From positions 1 through 64,000 of the forward strand of contig NZ_HE978532.1 in assembly GCF_000311745.1 (NCBI RefSeq): a stretch of 64,000 nucleotides of DNA. The letters are read 5' to 3'. The position numbers and the translations under genes are program-made. The stretch is from Anaerococcus obesiensis ph10 (GTDB lineage: Bacteria > Bacillota > Clostridia > Tissierellales > Peptoniphilaceae). Positions 43,825 to 53,515 of the stretch are shown one piece after another. The number at the start of each line of letters is the position of its first letter. Position 1 is the first letter of the stretch. The notes beneath the pieces were generated by a model. The model saw only the letters and a list, made by a program, of their open reading frames with translations, was not told the origin of the DNA and did not search any database.

Positions 43825-46800
43825 CTAAATATTAGAGCTTATTACTGTATATTTGTTGCCATCTAAATCAACTTTATTTGCAACGTGGTAACCAAATTCA
43901 AATGCTCCAGTAACCTTTAAGTTTGGTGTTTCTGTTTGGTTATTTGCAAATCTTGCAACTACCTTGCTACCGTCTGTAATCTCCAAGGCGTTATTAATAA
44001 GTCTTAACCTTACTTGTTCGCCTTCTTTTCCAATTAAAACTCCTTCTTCTCCAAAGTGTAGATAGGTATTAATAGCTTCTAGGGATAATTTTCCTGCTCC
44101 TACATTGGCTTCTATCACGCTTAATCTTTCTTCTAATGTTAAGGCATTAGAATCTATAGCTGTTTTTAATTGGTCTAGGTAGGCTTGTTGTTTTATTAAA
44201 TCTACCTTATTTTGGTTAAGTTCTTCTGCTGTTGGATAGACGGCAAAGTGAACTTGCAAGTCTTGTAGACTTTCTTGGTCGGCTTTGCTATCGATTTGTT
44301 TTTGTAAATCTTCTTCTGCCCCATACCAATCCAAAGCTTCCACATCTCCACGTGCTAATACTGCCCACTTTATGGTATAAGATTTTTCCGCTGGGTTATT
44401 TAGATAGATATATAGCTTTTTAATATCATCAGCAGAATCTAAATAATTAAAAGTTAATACATATTTTGTTTTGTCTTTTTCAGACTGGATTAATTCTCCT
44501 AACAAGGTATCTTTTCCAGTGTATGCACTTAAACTTGTACTTTCTTCTAATGCCTTATCTATTTTAACTGTTAGGGTTAATTCTTCGCCTTCTTCGATTT
44601 GTTCGGCATAATCGTAATTTATTAAAAATCCTTTTGTGCCTTCTGCGTTTTTAAAAGAATCTAGCAACAAGTTTTTACCAAGTCTACCGCTTTTGCCGTC
44701 TTTTCCTGGTTTGCCATCTTGCCCATCTTTACCCTTTTCTCCAGGAGGACCAGGGGTAAGCTCTATTTCTTCAATGTCTTTTTTTGTTATTACATCTTCC
44801 CACTTATCCCCTTTCCATATCTTTTTAAAATGCACATCTCCATCATCCCATTGCCAAATATCACCCCATTGAAGACCAGCTTTATCTGGCTCATCTTTTT
44901 GTTTATATACTCCAATGGAAAAATTTTTAATGGTATAAGATGCAGTAGCAACTGCCAAGTCATCAAGCATAGCTGAGCATACAAAAGTCGCTTCCAATTC
45001 AATATCGCTTCTAGTTAATTCTATAAAATGTTCATTTGAATTTTTGTGATTTTCATTCCAATCTTCATCTTTTATAAAAACTTTATCAGGATATTTTGAA
45101 ATTCTCTCCCAAATATATCCATCAACATTTGCCGACTGGTCTATTCCTGCTTTTGTTAGTTTTGCGATTAAATGTGTATCTACAATATCATCTTTAAATA
45201 CACTTCCTGATGTTGATTCAAGGCTCATTACATAAGGTTGATTTTCAAATGAATATTTAAAATCTTGTACACTTGCTTGTAAATTAAAAAGTCTTTCGGC
45301 TATCCCGCTTGTTTTTGGTACAAAATTAGCAAATACAGCACGGTCTATATAATCATTTGTGCTTGAAGTTGTTACATCAACAAGCCTTGCCTCCAAATAT
45401 AAAGCTGGCGAATAATCATGGTCAATTATTCTGACCCTATCTCCAATATCAATTTCTTTGGGAATTTTATCTGGATTTACATCATAAGAAACTTCAGGTT
45501 CATTATTTTTCTTTAATTGACCTAAACATTCATCAAATAAAGTTTTTTGGCTGGTTGCTTCTGATTCATAAATTCTTGTTAAATATTTTCCCTTTGTATT
45601 TGGCTTTGCCCAAATAGCATTTGCTTCCCTATCACAAACTCTTCCGTCTTTATCTACAAAAAATCTTCCATCATCATATTTGTAACCTTTTAAATTAGTA
45701 TCCTTATCAACCTGTTTACTTTCTGTAACAGTTTGCGTTACAGTTTTCGTTGAACTTGGTCCTGATGGACTTGTATATCTTTCAGAACCTTTCATAATAT
45801 TGGCAATTTTATTGTGCCAATTTGGATCAGTTGCGTATTGATGAACTCCATTATTATTTCTCATTTTATAAAGAGTGGTTTGCTTGTATGAGGAATTATA
45901 ATAATTTTTTGCAATCCATTTTGCACCATTTATTATTCCTGAAGCAAGACCAGAATTTGAAAAGTTTTTCGCATTATTTGGATCATTATCAAAAGCTCCG
46001 ATTCCAAAATAATTATTATATTTTTTTGCAATAATTGACTTGCCCCAAGCAGATTCTAAAGCAGCGTGAGCTAATATATATCTTGCGTCAAGGCCTGATT
46101 GTTTTTGGGCTTCCATAAAAACATTGCCCTGCCCATTAAATGGGCTTCCAGGACTTTTTGCCCTTACCCAGTTATTAAGTTGTCCAGCACTAAGACCACC
46201 AAGGTTAAAGCCCAAATCATGGTAAATTATATTTGAGTTTGTCCAATATCTCCTATTGCTTACAGTCTGACTTCCATATCCAGAATTTCTCCACCTAAAC
46301 CATCTAACAGGTGGTCCTCCTGTATAACCATTTATTGGAGTTATAGCTATACCACGTCTGTATGAACAATGTATTATATTATTTTTATCAATTACCGCTC
46401 CAGTATGACCGCCAGCTCCACCAGATGCCCCTTGTCTTCCTGCAATGAAAATATCTCCAAATCTTATATCAGCTCTTGATATTTCATCTAAATATTTTCC
46501 CTTCATTGCAAAGAGGGTTTCAGTTGAACCAATATAATGATTTGATGGCAAAAGACCTGCATGTTTTGCCGCAAAATGCACAGCAGAAGAACAATCATAA
46601 GAACTTGGACCAAGTCTTGCATTCATTGAATACCTAACTTTGCCTTTTCTTGCTTGAAACCAATTAATAAAAGGATCAAGCTTTCCATTGGTGTGTTTTG
46701 TAGAACTTGTATTGTCATTAACATTTACAGTTTTTGTTACAGTTTTAGTTGTTTTTATATTTTCTTTATGAGGTTTGCCTATTCCAAGGACAGCAGTTCT

Positions 46801-47430
46801 TAAATTTGCGATTGAAACATTTTTTTTAACATCTTTAAGTTCTTTTCCGACTTCAAGTCTAATAGCCTTATCTTCTCCTCTTTCTTTTACAAAATTAATT
46901 CTTTTTTCTTTAATTTCGTTTCCATCGAAAATAAAAGAATAGGAAATTTCAGCCCCAAATCTTCCTGCAATTTGAACAATCCTTTTTGTTTGATTAGTTA
47001 CTCCAGTATATTCCAAAGTTAAGTTTCTGGAATCTCCAATTTCATCTATTCCAATTGTCCAATCTGAATCTTTACCAATTGTTGCCAAGATATGCTCTCT
47101 TAAAGTCCCCTTCATTTTATGGTCGCCAACATCAGAATTTAAAAGTTCAAGTCCTTCATCTTCAGCAATTATTTTTTTATAGGATCTTTCCTCTTCAACT
47201 TCCATAACTTCAAGGGGAATCATTTTATTTTTAAAATTAGGAACAAAAACAAAAGAGCCTGCTTCAATTTTTTCTACACTTTTATCATTTTTTGCAATTT
47301 TTGCATTATAAATTGCAGTTCCTGTCTTTATAGTTTGATTTAATTCGTCATCTAAAAGCTTAAGACCTTTTTCAGTATCGACACTTGCTACAGCAAGAGT
47401 TTCATATCCCCTATTTGTAAAAAATATCAT
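43825..47430 (-). CDS. Tail-tip (Tal/prophage endopeptidase tail) protein with two embedded lysins and a collagen-like stretch
   Basis: This 1201-residue protein begins with a Prophage_tail (gp18/Tal) hub domain (about 1-215). Inserted next is a papain-like amidase domain (about 255-375) with C280 in SSYDCSSAVHF and H342 in GGHTGAVI. A glucosaminidase domain follows (about 430-560; AQKQSGLDARYILAHAALESAWG, with the catalytic-type glutamate in ALES). The hub fold resumes at about 590-740 (DIGDRVRIIDHDYSPALYLEARLVDV). A collagen-like Gly-X-Y run (GPPGEKGKDGQDGKPGKDGK) sits at about 895-925, then a coiled coil and a beta-rich C-terminus. It should open the wall locally during DNA injection. Threonine-rich TVTKTV/TVTQTV linkers flank the lysin insert. 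Confidence 0.88.
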   Translation of the reverse strand: MIFFTNRGYETLAVASVDTEKGLKLLDDELNQTIKTGTAIYNAKIAKNDKSVEKIEAGSFVFVPNFKNKMIPLEVMEVEEERSYKKIIAEDEGLELLNSDVGDHKMKGTLREHILATIGKDSDWTIGIDEIGDSRNLTLEYTGVTNQTKRIVQIAGRFGAEISYSFIFDGNEIKEKRINFVKERGEDKAIRLEVGKELKDVKKNVSIANLRTAVLGIGKPHKENIKTTKTVTKTVNVNDNTSSTKHTNGKLDPFINWFQARKGKVRYSMNARLGPSSYDCSSAVHFAAKHAGLLPSNHYIGSTETLFAMKGKYLDEISRADIRFGDIFIAGRQGASGGAGGHTGAVIDKNNIIHCSYRRGIAITPINGYTGGPPVRWFRWRNSGYGSQTVSNRRYWTNSNIIYHDLGFNLGGLSAGQLNNWVRAKSPGSPFNGQGNVFMEAQKQSGLDARYILAHAALESAWGKSIIAKKYNNYFGIGAFDNDPNNAKNFSNSGLASGIINGAKWIAKNYYNSSYKQTTLYKMRNNNGVHQYATDPNWHNKIANIMKGSERYTSPSGPSSTKTVTQTVTESKQVDKDTNLKGYKYDDGRFFVDKDGRVCDREANAIWAKPNTKGKYLTRIYESEATSQKTLFDECLGQLKKNNEPEVSYDVNPDKIPKEIDIGDRVRIIDHDYSPALYLEARLVDVTTSSTNDYIDRAVFANFVPKTSGIAERLFNLQASVQDFKYSFENQPYVMSLESTSGSVFKDDIVDTHLIAKLTKAGIDQSANVDGYIWERISKYPDKVFIKDEDWNENHKNSNEHFIELTRSDIELEATFVCSAMLDDLAVATASYTIKNFSIGVYKQKDEPDKAGLQWGDIWQWDDGDVHFKKIWKGDKWEDVITKKDIEEIELTPGPPGEKGKDGQDGKPGKDGKSGRLGKNLLLDSFKNAEGTKGFLINYDYAEQIEEGEELTLTVKIDKALEESTSLSAYTGKDTLLGELIQSEKDKTKYVLTFNYLDSADDIKKLYIYLNNPAEKSYTIKWAVLARGDVEALDWYGAEEDLQKQIDSKADQESLQDLQVHFAVYPTAEELNQNKVDLIKQQAYLDQLKTAIDSNALTLEERLSVIEANVGAGKLSLEAINTYLHFGEEGVLIGKEGEQVRLRLINNALEITDGSKVVARFANNQTETPNLKVTGAFEFGYHVANKVDLDGNKYTVISSNI

Positions 47431-49103
47431 TTAAATCTCTCCCTATAAAAAACATCAATATCTGGAACAACATCTGAAGAAATATCAAACATAATTTCAT
47501 TTTTACCAGGCTTTAACTTAACATTATCAGAACCAAATGCAATGGGACTTAATGTTTCTATTCCATTTACATAAGCCTTATTAGTTTCCATTTCAAGCCT
47601 TATTGTATCTCCAGCACTAAATTTATATCTAGGATCTGGAATATTAAAAACTTCCTTAAAAGTTTCAGTCTTTGGTTTTATATAAACCTTGCTATTAAGT
47701 CCAGTAAATTTTAATCTTATTGCTGCCATGTCAAAAGGTCCTGGATTATTTGCATATTTCCCAGCCCAGATAACTATATGGGTTGCTTGTAATTTTTTGT
47801 CAGCTATATTATAAGATCTACTATAAGTTCTTTTATCCATATCATTATTAAATATAAATTCTAACTTATCATCTCTTTTAGTCATAGTAAGCTTGCCCCA
47901 AAAATTTGATGCAAAATTTCTGCTACTTGCGCCACTACCTTGAAGCCCCCTTCCGTAAGCTTCAAAATTCACAGTGGTTACCCTATTATTTTTGTGTGTA
48001 GAAAAAAACATTCCCATTATTTCATTATCTCCACTCATTACTCCAACATAATAAGCTCCATATTGGCTGTTATCTTTTATAAAATATGAAAAATATGTTT
48101 CCAATTGAAAATTTGTGCAATCTACTCCAACATCAATTTTTTTAGCTGGACCGTGCCAATAATATCCTTGGTTAGATGCAAAATTTGCTACAAAGTCCGT
48201 CGCATTGTTATTATTTGCGGCAAAACCGCTACTGCTTGCCCCATCAATATCTTGTTCTAAAAGCCAGCCTATATAAACACCTCTATTAGTTAATAAGTAA
48301 GCCTTTGAAGATTTTGATTGCCTTACTGATTTTGTTTGAGCAACTGGAAAAGTTCTACCCTTAACCCAGGAAGACATTCTTTCCCCAGTTTGCCAATAAG
48401 TCGCCCATTTTCCTACTTTTACCTTTCCATTGCTAGGGGCTGGCATAGATTTATTTCTTTGAATAAATGTACCTGCTGTTTTCCAATGTGGATTTATTTT
48501 ACTAACATCATAAGTGTTGTACGGAACAATATCCATTACTCGTCTATCTATCGATGTATATGACCTTGTAGTTTCATAACCATCTGTAGTTTTTTCCTTT
48601 GTTATAACAACTTCTTTTATAGGACTTGCCTCAATAGGTTCTCCAAATTGAAAAGTTTTATCTTTACTAACAGCAGATACCATATAAGTATCATCTTTTA
48701 ATTTAAAATCAAAGGTCGGATATGCATAATCCGACCCGTCATTTTCTAATATTAAGCTTGTTCTTCCAGAATAAGAAAGTTCCCTAGGCTTTACAGCATA
48801 GGAAACTCCATCAGGTATTTCTATATCAATATCAATTTTTGAAATTTCATAAGAACTTGGAACTTTAATATCCTCTTTTACTTTTCCCTTCCAATACCTA
48901 TCAGGCTGATCAGTAAAAATAAATTCTTGAATTTCTCCAGTCAATAGCTTATTTAAAACATCAACAGTTGCAAGAATATCATGGAGGATATAAGCATGTA
49001 TAGTTATTATTCTTCCTTTTACAAATGGACCCATAGTTCTTTCGACATCAGTAACAAATATCAAATCTTTTAAAGATTCTCCATCAACTATAACTTCATA
49101 CAT
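47427..49103 (-). CDS. Distal tail protein (Dit) with carbohydrate-binding insertions
   Basis: The 558-residue protein starts with a Sipho_tail/Dit domain (about 1-150; RTMGPFVKGRIITIHAYILHDIL) and resumes the galectin-like Dit C-terminus at about 490-558 (KFSAGDTIRLEMETNKAYVNG ... PGKNEIMFDISSD). Between them lie an SH3-like wall-binding unit (about 225-290; KVGKWATYWQTGERMSSW ... VYIGWLLEQDIDG) and a concanavalin-like jelly-roll domain (about 300-480). Such 'evolved Dit' proteins add glycan binding to the baseplate. It overlaps the Tal gene by four bases. Confidence 0.82.
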   Translation of the reverse strand: MYEVIVDGESLKDLIFVTDVERTMGPFVKGRIITIHAYILHDILATVDVLNKLLTGEIQEFIFTDQPDRYWKGKVKEDIKVPSSYEISKIDIDIEIPDGVSYAVKPRELSYSGRTSLILENDGSDYAYPTFDFKLKDDTYMVSAVSKDKTFQFGEPIEASPIKEVVITKEKTTDGYETTRSYTSIDRRVMDIVPYNTYDVSKINPHWKTAGTFIQRNKSMPAPSNGKVKVGKWATYWQTGERMSSWVKGRTFPVAQTKSVRQSKSSKAYLLTNRGVYIGWLLEQDIDGASSSGFAANNNNATDFVANFASNQGYYWHGPAKKIDVGVDCTNFQLETYFSYFIKDNSQYGAYYVGVMSGDNEIMGMFFSTHKNNRVTTVNFEAYGRGLQGSGASSRNFASNFWGKLTMTKRDDKLEFIFNNDMDKRTYSRSYNIADKKLQATHIVIWAGKYANNPGPFDMAAIRLKFTGLNSKVYIKPKTETFKEVFNIPDPRYKFSAGDTIRLEMETNKAYVNGIETLSPIAFGSDNVKLKPGKNEIMFDISSDVVPDIDVFYRERFK

Positions 49104-51437
49104 CTATATAACCACCCCCATTCTCCTATTTTCGTAAAGATCTTTTTTCTTTTTATACTCATCAATTTTTCTTCCAAGCATGACAGAAACTTTTTCTCCG
49201 TCTATATAAACATCATCATCCTTTTCGCTTAGGATTTTCAACAAAGATAAAATTTCTAAAAGCATACTTTCAAGCTTGGAATCCCTGTTAGCCTTGTACT
49301 CGCTATAAGCATTAAAATCTAATTTAGAATTAAGATTATTATCCAAAATATTTTTATTAAGATCAGAAATATCTGGACTTAAATTAAGAGGTTTAACTTT
49401 AATATCAAATCCATCATAGATTTCTCCTGCCATAGATAAAACATTAGATTTTACATCTTTAAAACTTTCAATCATAGACTTATTAAGTCCACCGATAATT
49501 GCATTACCAGCAGGAATTAAAAGTTTTCTATCGTAAGATATAGGACCTTTGTGAGATTTAATCCAGCCTGCTATTCCACCGACAAAATTTTTAACAGCAC
49601 CAAAAGCATGTTTCAACCCTCTTAGAAAACCATTTATAATTGCCTTACCTGCACTAAATAGATTTATATTTCTTAAAGAATTAAAAATACTTTTTATATT
49701 ATTAATAATTCCTGAAATCCTTGCCTTAGCACCAGAAATAGCACTTACAATTCCATTCCATGCACCTCTTAAAGCACCTAATAAAATATTACCAGCTGTT
49801 TTAAGTCCATTAAATATTGCAACAATTGTCTTTACAACTCCGACAATAATACCAGCGGCGATTTTTATTGCTGTTTTAATAACAGACCACACTGTCAATA
49901 AAATAGTTTTTAAAACTCCACTATGATTACCAAGAAAAGTAAATACACTTCCAATTGCTTTTATAGCACCAGCTATAATATCTTTTGCAAAAGAAATTGC
50001 CTGCATAATTCCTTGCCAAACAATATCCATAATAGATTTAAGAGTATTACCATCAACACCCATTGAATTAAACCAATTTTTAATATCTCCAATGACAACT
50101 CCGATAACTTCCCATACAACAGTCATTAAAGATTGGATCGCAGTCCATACAACATTAAATGTTTGACCTAATGCTTCCATAATAGTTTTATTATCAAACA
50201 AATTCGTAGTAAATTCAGTCAATTTAAATATTATAGGTTCAACAAAACCTAAAATTTTATTAAATACATCTCCCAAAAAATTAAATAAAGGAGTTAAAAC
50301 TTGAATAACTAAACCTAAACCATTAAATGCATTAGATAAAATTGTTATACCTTCCGATAATACTTTTCCAATCACTAAGGCTACACCTTCAAGTATTGGT
50401 TTTAAAACATTGCCTACAGCATCAATAAAAGGTTGCATTTTTTCAACAAGTCCGTCAAATGCAGTTTTAAATTTCTCCATAGCTGGACTTATTAATTCTT
50501 TGATCTTATTAAATATAGTAAATTTCTCAGCAAGTAAATTAAAACCCTCACCTGCTACATTAGGCATTTGTTTAAAAATATTCCCAATCATTGGGAGTAG
50601 ATTACCCGTAAGAAAAGTATTAGTTGTAGTAGCTAAATTCATTAAACTAGGACCAATATTTTCTCCTAAAGCAAGATTTCCAGCAAAATCTTGTGCAGAT
50701 GCCTTCATAGCTGCAAAAGAACCACTTAAAGTTGTCTTAGCCTCATCAGCGGCAACTCCAGAAATTTTTAATTCTCCTTGTATAGTATGGATTGCATTAA
50801 ATACATCATTCAAATTATTTATATCGTATTTTACACCGGTTATCTTTTCAGCATCAGCCAAAAGACGTTCCATCTCCGTCTTCGTTCCTCCATAACCAAG
50901 CTTAAGGTTATCTAACATGGTGTAATTTTGCTTAGCAAATCCTTGATAAGCGTCTTGAATGGAACTAATATTAGTTCCCATCTTAGCCGAGTTATCAGCC
51001 ATATCTTTAATTGCCATATCTGCCGATTTAGCAGCCTTTTGAGTATCTCCTCCTAGAGATTTTAATAATGAAGCTGAAAAACTTGTTACTTGTTCCATGT
51101 ATTGATTAGAAGAAATTTGAGCATCTCTATAGGCATTTTTTGCATATCCTTTTACAATATCAGCACTACCTTTAAATAAAGTATTAATACCTCCAATAGA
51201 TTGCTGTAGCTTCCCACCTTCCATTACAGAAGATTTTATTCCACTTGCCAAGGCTTGACCTACTTTTGCCCCTATTGCAAGTTTTGTGAAAGTTCCTAAA
51301 AGACCACTTCCAAGACTAGATCCCGAATCTTCTCCTGCACTTTTCGATTCTGGTTTTAATATTTTGGATACACTTCCCTTTATTCCTCTAGCAGAGGGTA
51401 TAATTTGCACATAAGCCTTACCTATTTCAGTTGGCAT
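49104..51437 (-). CDS. Tail length tape measure protein
   Basis: The 777-residue protein has an N-terminal conserved TMP region (AYVQIIPSARGIKGSVSKIL, then GGINTLFKGSADIVKGYAKNAYRDAQISSNQYMEQVTSF) and long hydrophobic helical repeats (about 290-640; e.g. VVGVIIGDIKNWFNSMG). It ends with a charged tail. At roughly 0.15 nm per residue it implies a tail of about 115 nm, within the usual siphophage range. It overlaps the tail-chaperone gene by 11 bases, the normal position for a tape measure. Confidence 0.93.
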   Translation of the reverse strand: MPTEIGKAYVQIIPSARGIKGSVSKILKPESKSAGEDSGSSLGSGLLGTFTKLAIGAKVGQALASGIKSSVMEGGKLQQSIGGINTLFKGSADIVKGYAKNAYRDAQISSNQYMEQVTSFSASLLKSLGGDTQKAAKSADMAIKDMADNSAKMGTNISSIQDAYQGFAKQNYTMLDNLKLGYGGTKTEMERLLADAEKITGVKYDINNLNDVFNAIHTIQGELKISGVAADEAKTTLSGSFAAMKASAQDFAGNLALGENIGPSLMNLATTTNTFLTGNLLPMIGNIFKQMPNVAGEGFNLLAEKFTIFNKIKELISPAMEKFKTAFDGLVEKMQPFIDAVGNVLKPILEGVALVIGKVLSEGITILSNAFNGLGLVIQVLTPLFNFLGDVFNKILGFVEPIIFKLTEFTTNLFDNKTIMEALGQTFNVVWTAIQSLMTVVWEVIGVVIGDIKNWFNSMGVDGNTLKSIMDIVWQGIMQAISFAKDIIAGAIKAIGSVFTFLGNHSGVLKTILLTVWSVIKTAIKIAAGIIVGVVKTIVAIFNGLKTAGNILLGALRGAWNGIVSAISGAKARISGIINNIKSIFNSLRNINLFSAGKAIINGFLRGLKHAFGAVKNFVGGIAGWIKSHKGPISYDRKLLIPAGNAIIGGLNKSMIESFKDVKSNVLSMAGEIYDGFDIKVKPLNLSPDISDLNKNILDNNLNSKLDFNAYSEYKANRDSKLESMLLEILSLLKILSEKDDDVYIDGEKVSVMLGRKIDEYKKKKDLYENRRMGVVI

Positions 51438-51786
51438 TTTTTCCCTCCTTCATAATTATTTCTCTTTCTTTCATAAAGTCCTCGCCAGATGAAAAGCCAC
51501 TAATATTATTTTCTAGAATATCTAAAATTAATTTAGGATAATTTATTCCTTTTTCAGCATCTTTCGTCTTTGAATAAACAAGTAAAGATAATCTATCTTG
51601 AATACCAGCCAAAAGTAACTGATTAGGACTTAAAATATTTTCACTCATTTTTAATTTGATCCTTGAATCATCTCTAAGACCACAAGCTAAAATAGCTAGC
51701 TTGTTTAAAGCTAGCTTTTTGTAATCAAAGATATTATATGTTTCTGCCAAATCACAAATGAGAGCTTCTTCATCAAGCTTTATCAT
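51427..51786 (-). CDS. Tail assembly chaperone, second frame (T segment)
   Basis: This 119-residue frame (MIKLDEEALICDLAETYNIFDYKKLALNKLAILACGL) is the downstream half of the tail chaperone pair, as in Gp15/GT systems. It can be made alone or, more likely, fused to the upstream frame through a -1 shift at 51804-51810, giving a product of about 211 residues. It lies immediately before the tape measure gene, whose folding such chaperones assist. Confidence 0.82.
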   Translation of the reverse strand: MIKLDEEALICDLAETYNIFDYKKLALNKLAILACGLRDDSRIKLKMSENILSPNQLLLAGIQDRLSLLVYSKTKDAEKGINYPKLILDILENNISGFSSGEDFMKEREIIMKEGKNAN

Positions 51787-51797
51787 CTTGGCAAGGA

Positions 51798-52061
51798 CTA
51801 TAAGTTTTTTAATTTAGGATTGGATAGCATATCCTCAACTTCTTTTATTACATTTTTTACAGGAACTCTCTTTGTCTTTTTATCCCTAACATAATTTATT
51901 AATGCTTTTTTTTGCTTTTCTCCAAGTAAAATTATTAAAGCTTTAGATAAACCAGCTCCATTATCCATAACTTTTTCTAAATTTTCTATAAATTCAAAAT
52001 CTGTTATTACATTTTCATCTATGCTATATCTAAAACCACTTTTAGTTTTTCCTTTAATCAT
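51798..52061 (-). CDS. Tail assembly chaperone, first frame (G segment)
   Basis: The 87-residue protein (GFRYSIDENVITDFEFIENLEKVMD ... EDMLSNPKLKNL) occupies the 'G' position between the major tail protein and tape measure. Its last codons TTA AAA AAC contain a canonical in-frame slippery heptamer A-AAA-AAC just before the TAG stop, so a fraction of ribosomes should continue in the -1 frame into the next gene. It overlaps the major tail gene by four bases. Confidence 0.85.
   Translation of the reverse strand: MIKGKTKSGFRYSIDENVITDFEFIENLEKVMDNGAGLSKALIILLGEKQKKALINYVRDKKTKRVPVKNVIKEVEDMLSNPKLKNL
51804..51810 (-). promoter_or_regulatory. Programmed -1 ribosomal frameshift site
   Basis: On the minus strand the heptamer A AAA AAC is read in phase (TTA AAA AAC TTA TAG). 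A -1 slip gives CTT ATA GTC CTT GCC AAG ATG, which runs into the second chaperone frame with no intervening stop. Confidence 0.88.
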
Positions 52062-52618
52062 TCTTTATCTCCCTTTTTAACTATATATTCATAGTGATTA
52101 TTACCTTCCGTATCTGGAAGACAGGAAACCGTAACAGCATAACCAACAGCATCTTCATCTTTATATTCTATATCGTCCATTTCTTGTATAATTGCATTAG
52201 GAGCTACTATTCTTTTCATAACCCCACCTTGATAAACCATATCTATTACCAAAGTATGAGACTTTTTTGGTTTTGAATTCGACTTCAATACGATGCCAGT
52301 TTCCAAAGTTCCTGAAACATTCTCTTCTCCGTAAACATATTTAAGTACATCAATATTCATAACTTCAATTAATTTAAATTTCAATTCGTCTTCTTTTCCT
52401 TTAGAAATAACTAAAACAGTATCTCCACCCCAAGCCTTAATTTTATCTGAATCTGAAGAATTGGGATTTGTTAGTCCATCATCAGAAACATATCCTAATT
52501 CTTTAAAACCTGTCAATTCACTCTTGGCATCTTTTGGAACAGCTACACCATCATAGCCTACAAAAATCGCTCCACCTATTTTAGGTTTTCCTGTACTTAC
52601 ATTATTAGTATTTGCCAT
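52058..52618 (-). CDS. Major tail (tube) protein
   Basis: This 186-residue protein precedes the tail chaperones and has the look of a siphophage tail tube subunit: a beta-rich body with GGAIFVGYDGVAVPKDAKSELTGFKELGYVSDDGL near the N-terminus and a C-terminal VGYAVTVSCLPDTEGNNHYEYI. Tube subunits of this kind polymerise around the tape measure. It is 12 bases after the tail terminator gene. Confidence 0.85.
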   Translation of the reverse strand: MANTNNVSTGKPKIGGAIFVGYDGVAVPKDAKSELTGFKELGYVSDDGLTNPNSSDSDKIKAWGGDTVLVISKGKEDELKFKLIEVMNIDVLKYVYGEENVSGTLETGIVLKSNSKPKKSHTLVIDMVYQGGVMKRIVAPNAIIQEMDDIEYKDEDAVGYAVTVSCLPDTEGNNHYEYIVKKGDKE

Positions 52619-52630
52619 AAAATATCCTTT

Positions 52631-52951
52631 CTAATATATTAGTTCTAAAATCGCTTGATATCTGTATTTTTTTGTACTAGTATCAGTAAAATTATAATTA
52701 GAATTTAATTTAACATTAGCATCTTCAAATAACATCATATAATCTAGCAATTTATTATTTAACTTTAAAGCCTCTGTAAAAGTTTTTCCGTAAGATTGGA
52801 ATGCAAAGGTTGTATGATTTATTGTATTTTTAATATAACCACCAGTTTTTTCAAAAATAATAAAACTGTCTGGTTCATCTTCCCTATGCTCAACCCAAAC
52901 TGGAACTTCTAGAGCTTTTTCTAAATAATTTTTAATCTTTTTTTCTATCAT
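52631..52951 (-). CDS. Tail terminator/completion protein
   Basis: The 106-residue protein (EVPVWVEHREDEPDSFIIFEKTGG ... YRYQAILELIY) has the size, place and FIIFEKTGG-type motif of siphophage tail-terminator proteins, which cap the tail and dock to the head. It overlaps the gp10-like gene by four bases. Confidence 0.75.
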   Translation of the reverse strand: MIEKKIKNYLEKALEVPVWVEHREDEPDSFIIFEKTGGYIKNTINHTTFAFQSYGKTFTEALKLNNKLLDYMMLFEDANVKLNSNYNFTDTSTKKYRYQAILELIY

Positions 52952-53184
52952 CTCAAAGCCTTTATAAGAGTATTAGTTTTTAAATTTTTATAAAAAGTAT
53001 CTTTATCATTAGTAACAACTTTAACATTAGCTCTAACGCTACCAACTCCACTTTTGGTTTCCCAAATTCCGTCAGCCCTATTAGCAACTTCTTGTCCGTG
53101 TTTTTTTAATTCTTCTTGGATTCCTTGGCTTTTTAAAAGTTCCCTTACTCCATCAGAATTTAATTCAAATTTAAAATCACTCAT
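52948..53184 (-). CDS. HK97 gp10-like neck/head-tail protein
   Basis: The 78-residue protein (FELNSDGVRELLKSQGIQEELKKHGQEVANRADG) matches the small gp10-like family between head-closure and tail-terminator proteins. It is shorter than the usual 110-140 residues. It overlaps both neighbours slightly, as is normal for this cluster. Confidence 0.75.
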   Translation of the reverse strand: MSDFKFELNSDGVRELLKSQGIQEELKKHGQEVANRADGIWETKSGVGSVRANVKVVTNDKDTFYKNLKTNTLIKALR

Positions 53185-53515
53185 AACTTTCTACATACAC
53201 TTTCTTGTTCCAATTAAGAGGGATAAGATCATCTATTCCCTGCATTTCTTTCCCAAAAACTCTCCATCTTTGACCGAAAAATCTAACTTCTTGTCCTTCC
53301 CATTTGTTTTTATCGCCTTTAGGAATAGCTAAAGTATAAACAGCCTTTTTCCCATAAAGATTAGTAGTAGATAAAATATCATCTGAACTAGTAGGAGCAA
53401 CCAAAACATTTTCAACTACAATTTCCTTATCTTCATAAATAAGACTTCCAAGCTCATCCTCAATAGGATCACTCTTCGAAATCAAAATCACAGGGATTCC
53501 CTTTATTCGTGTCAT
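53177..53515 (-). CDS. Head closure (stopper) protein
   Basis: The 112-residue protein (MTRIKGIPVILISKSDPIEDELGS ... EVRFFGQRWRVFGKEMQG) sits where head-closure proteins are found and ends in a beta-rich region. The ATG at 53515 is preferred over a TTG at 53524. Either way the start overlaps the 3' end of the connector gene by about 50 bases, a longer overlap than elsewhere in this operon. Confidence 0.72.
   Translation of the reverse strand: MTRIKGIPVILISKSDPIEDELGSLIYEDKEIVVENVLVAPTSSDDILSTTNLYGKKAVYTLAIPKGDKNKWEGQEVRFFGQRWRVFGKEMQGIDDLIPLNWNKKVYVESYE

Noticed and set aside
50410-50895. 161-residue plus-strand open frame
   Set aside because: It is antisense to the well-supported tape measure gene, has no ribosome binding site and resembles no protein.
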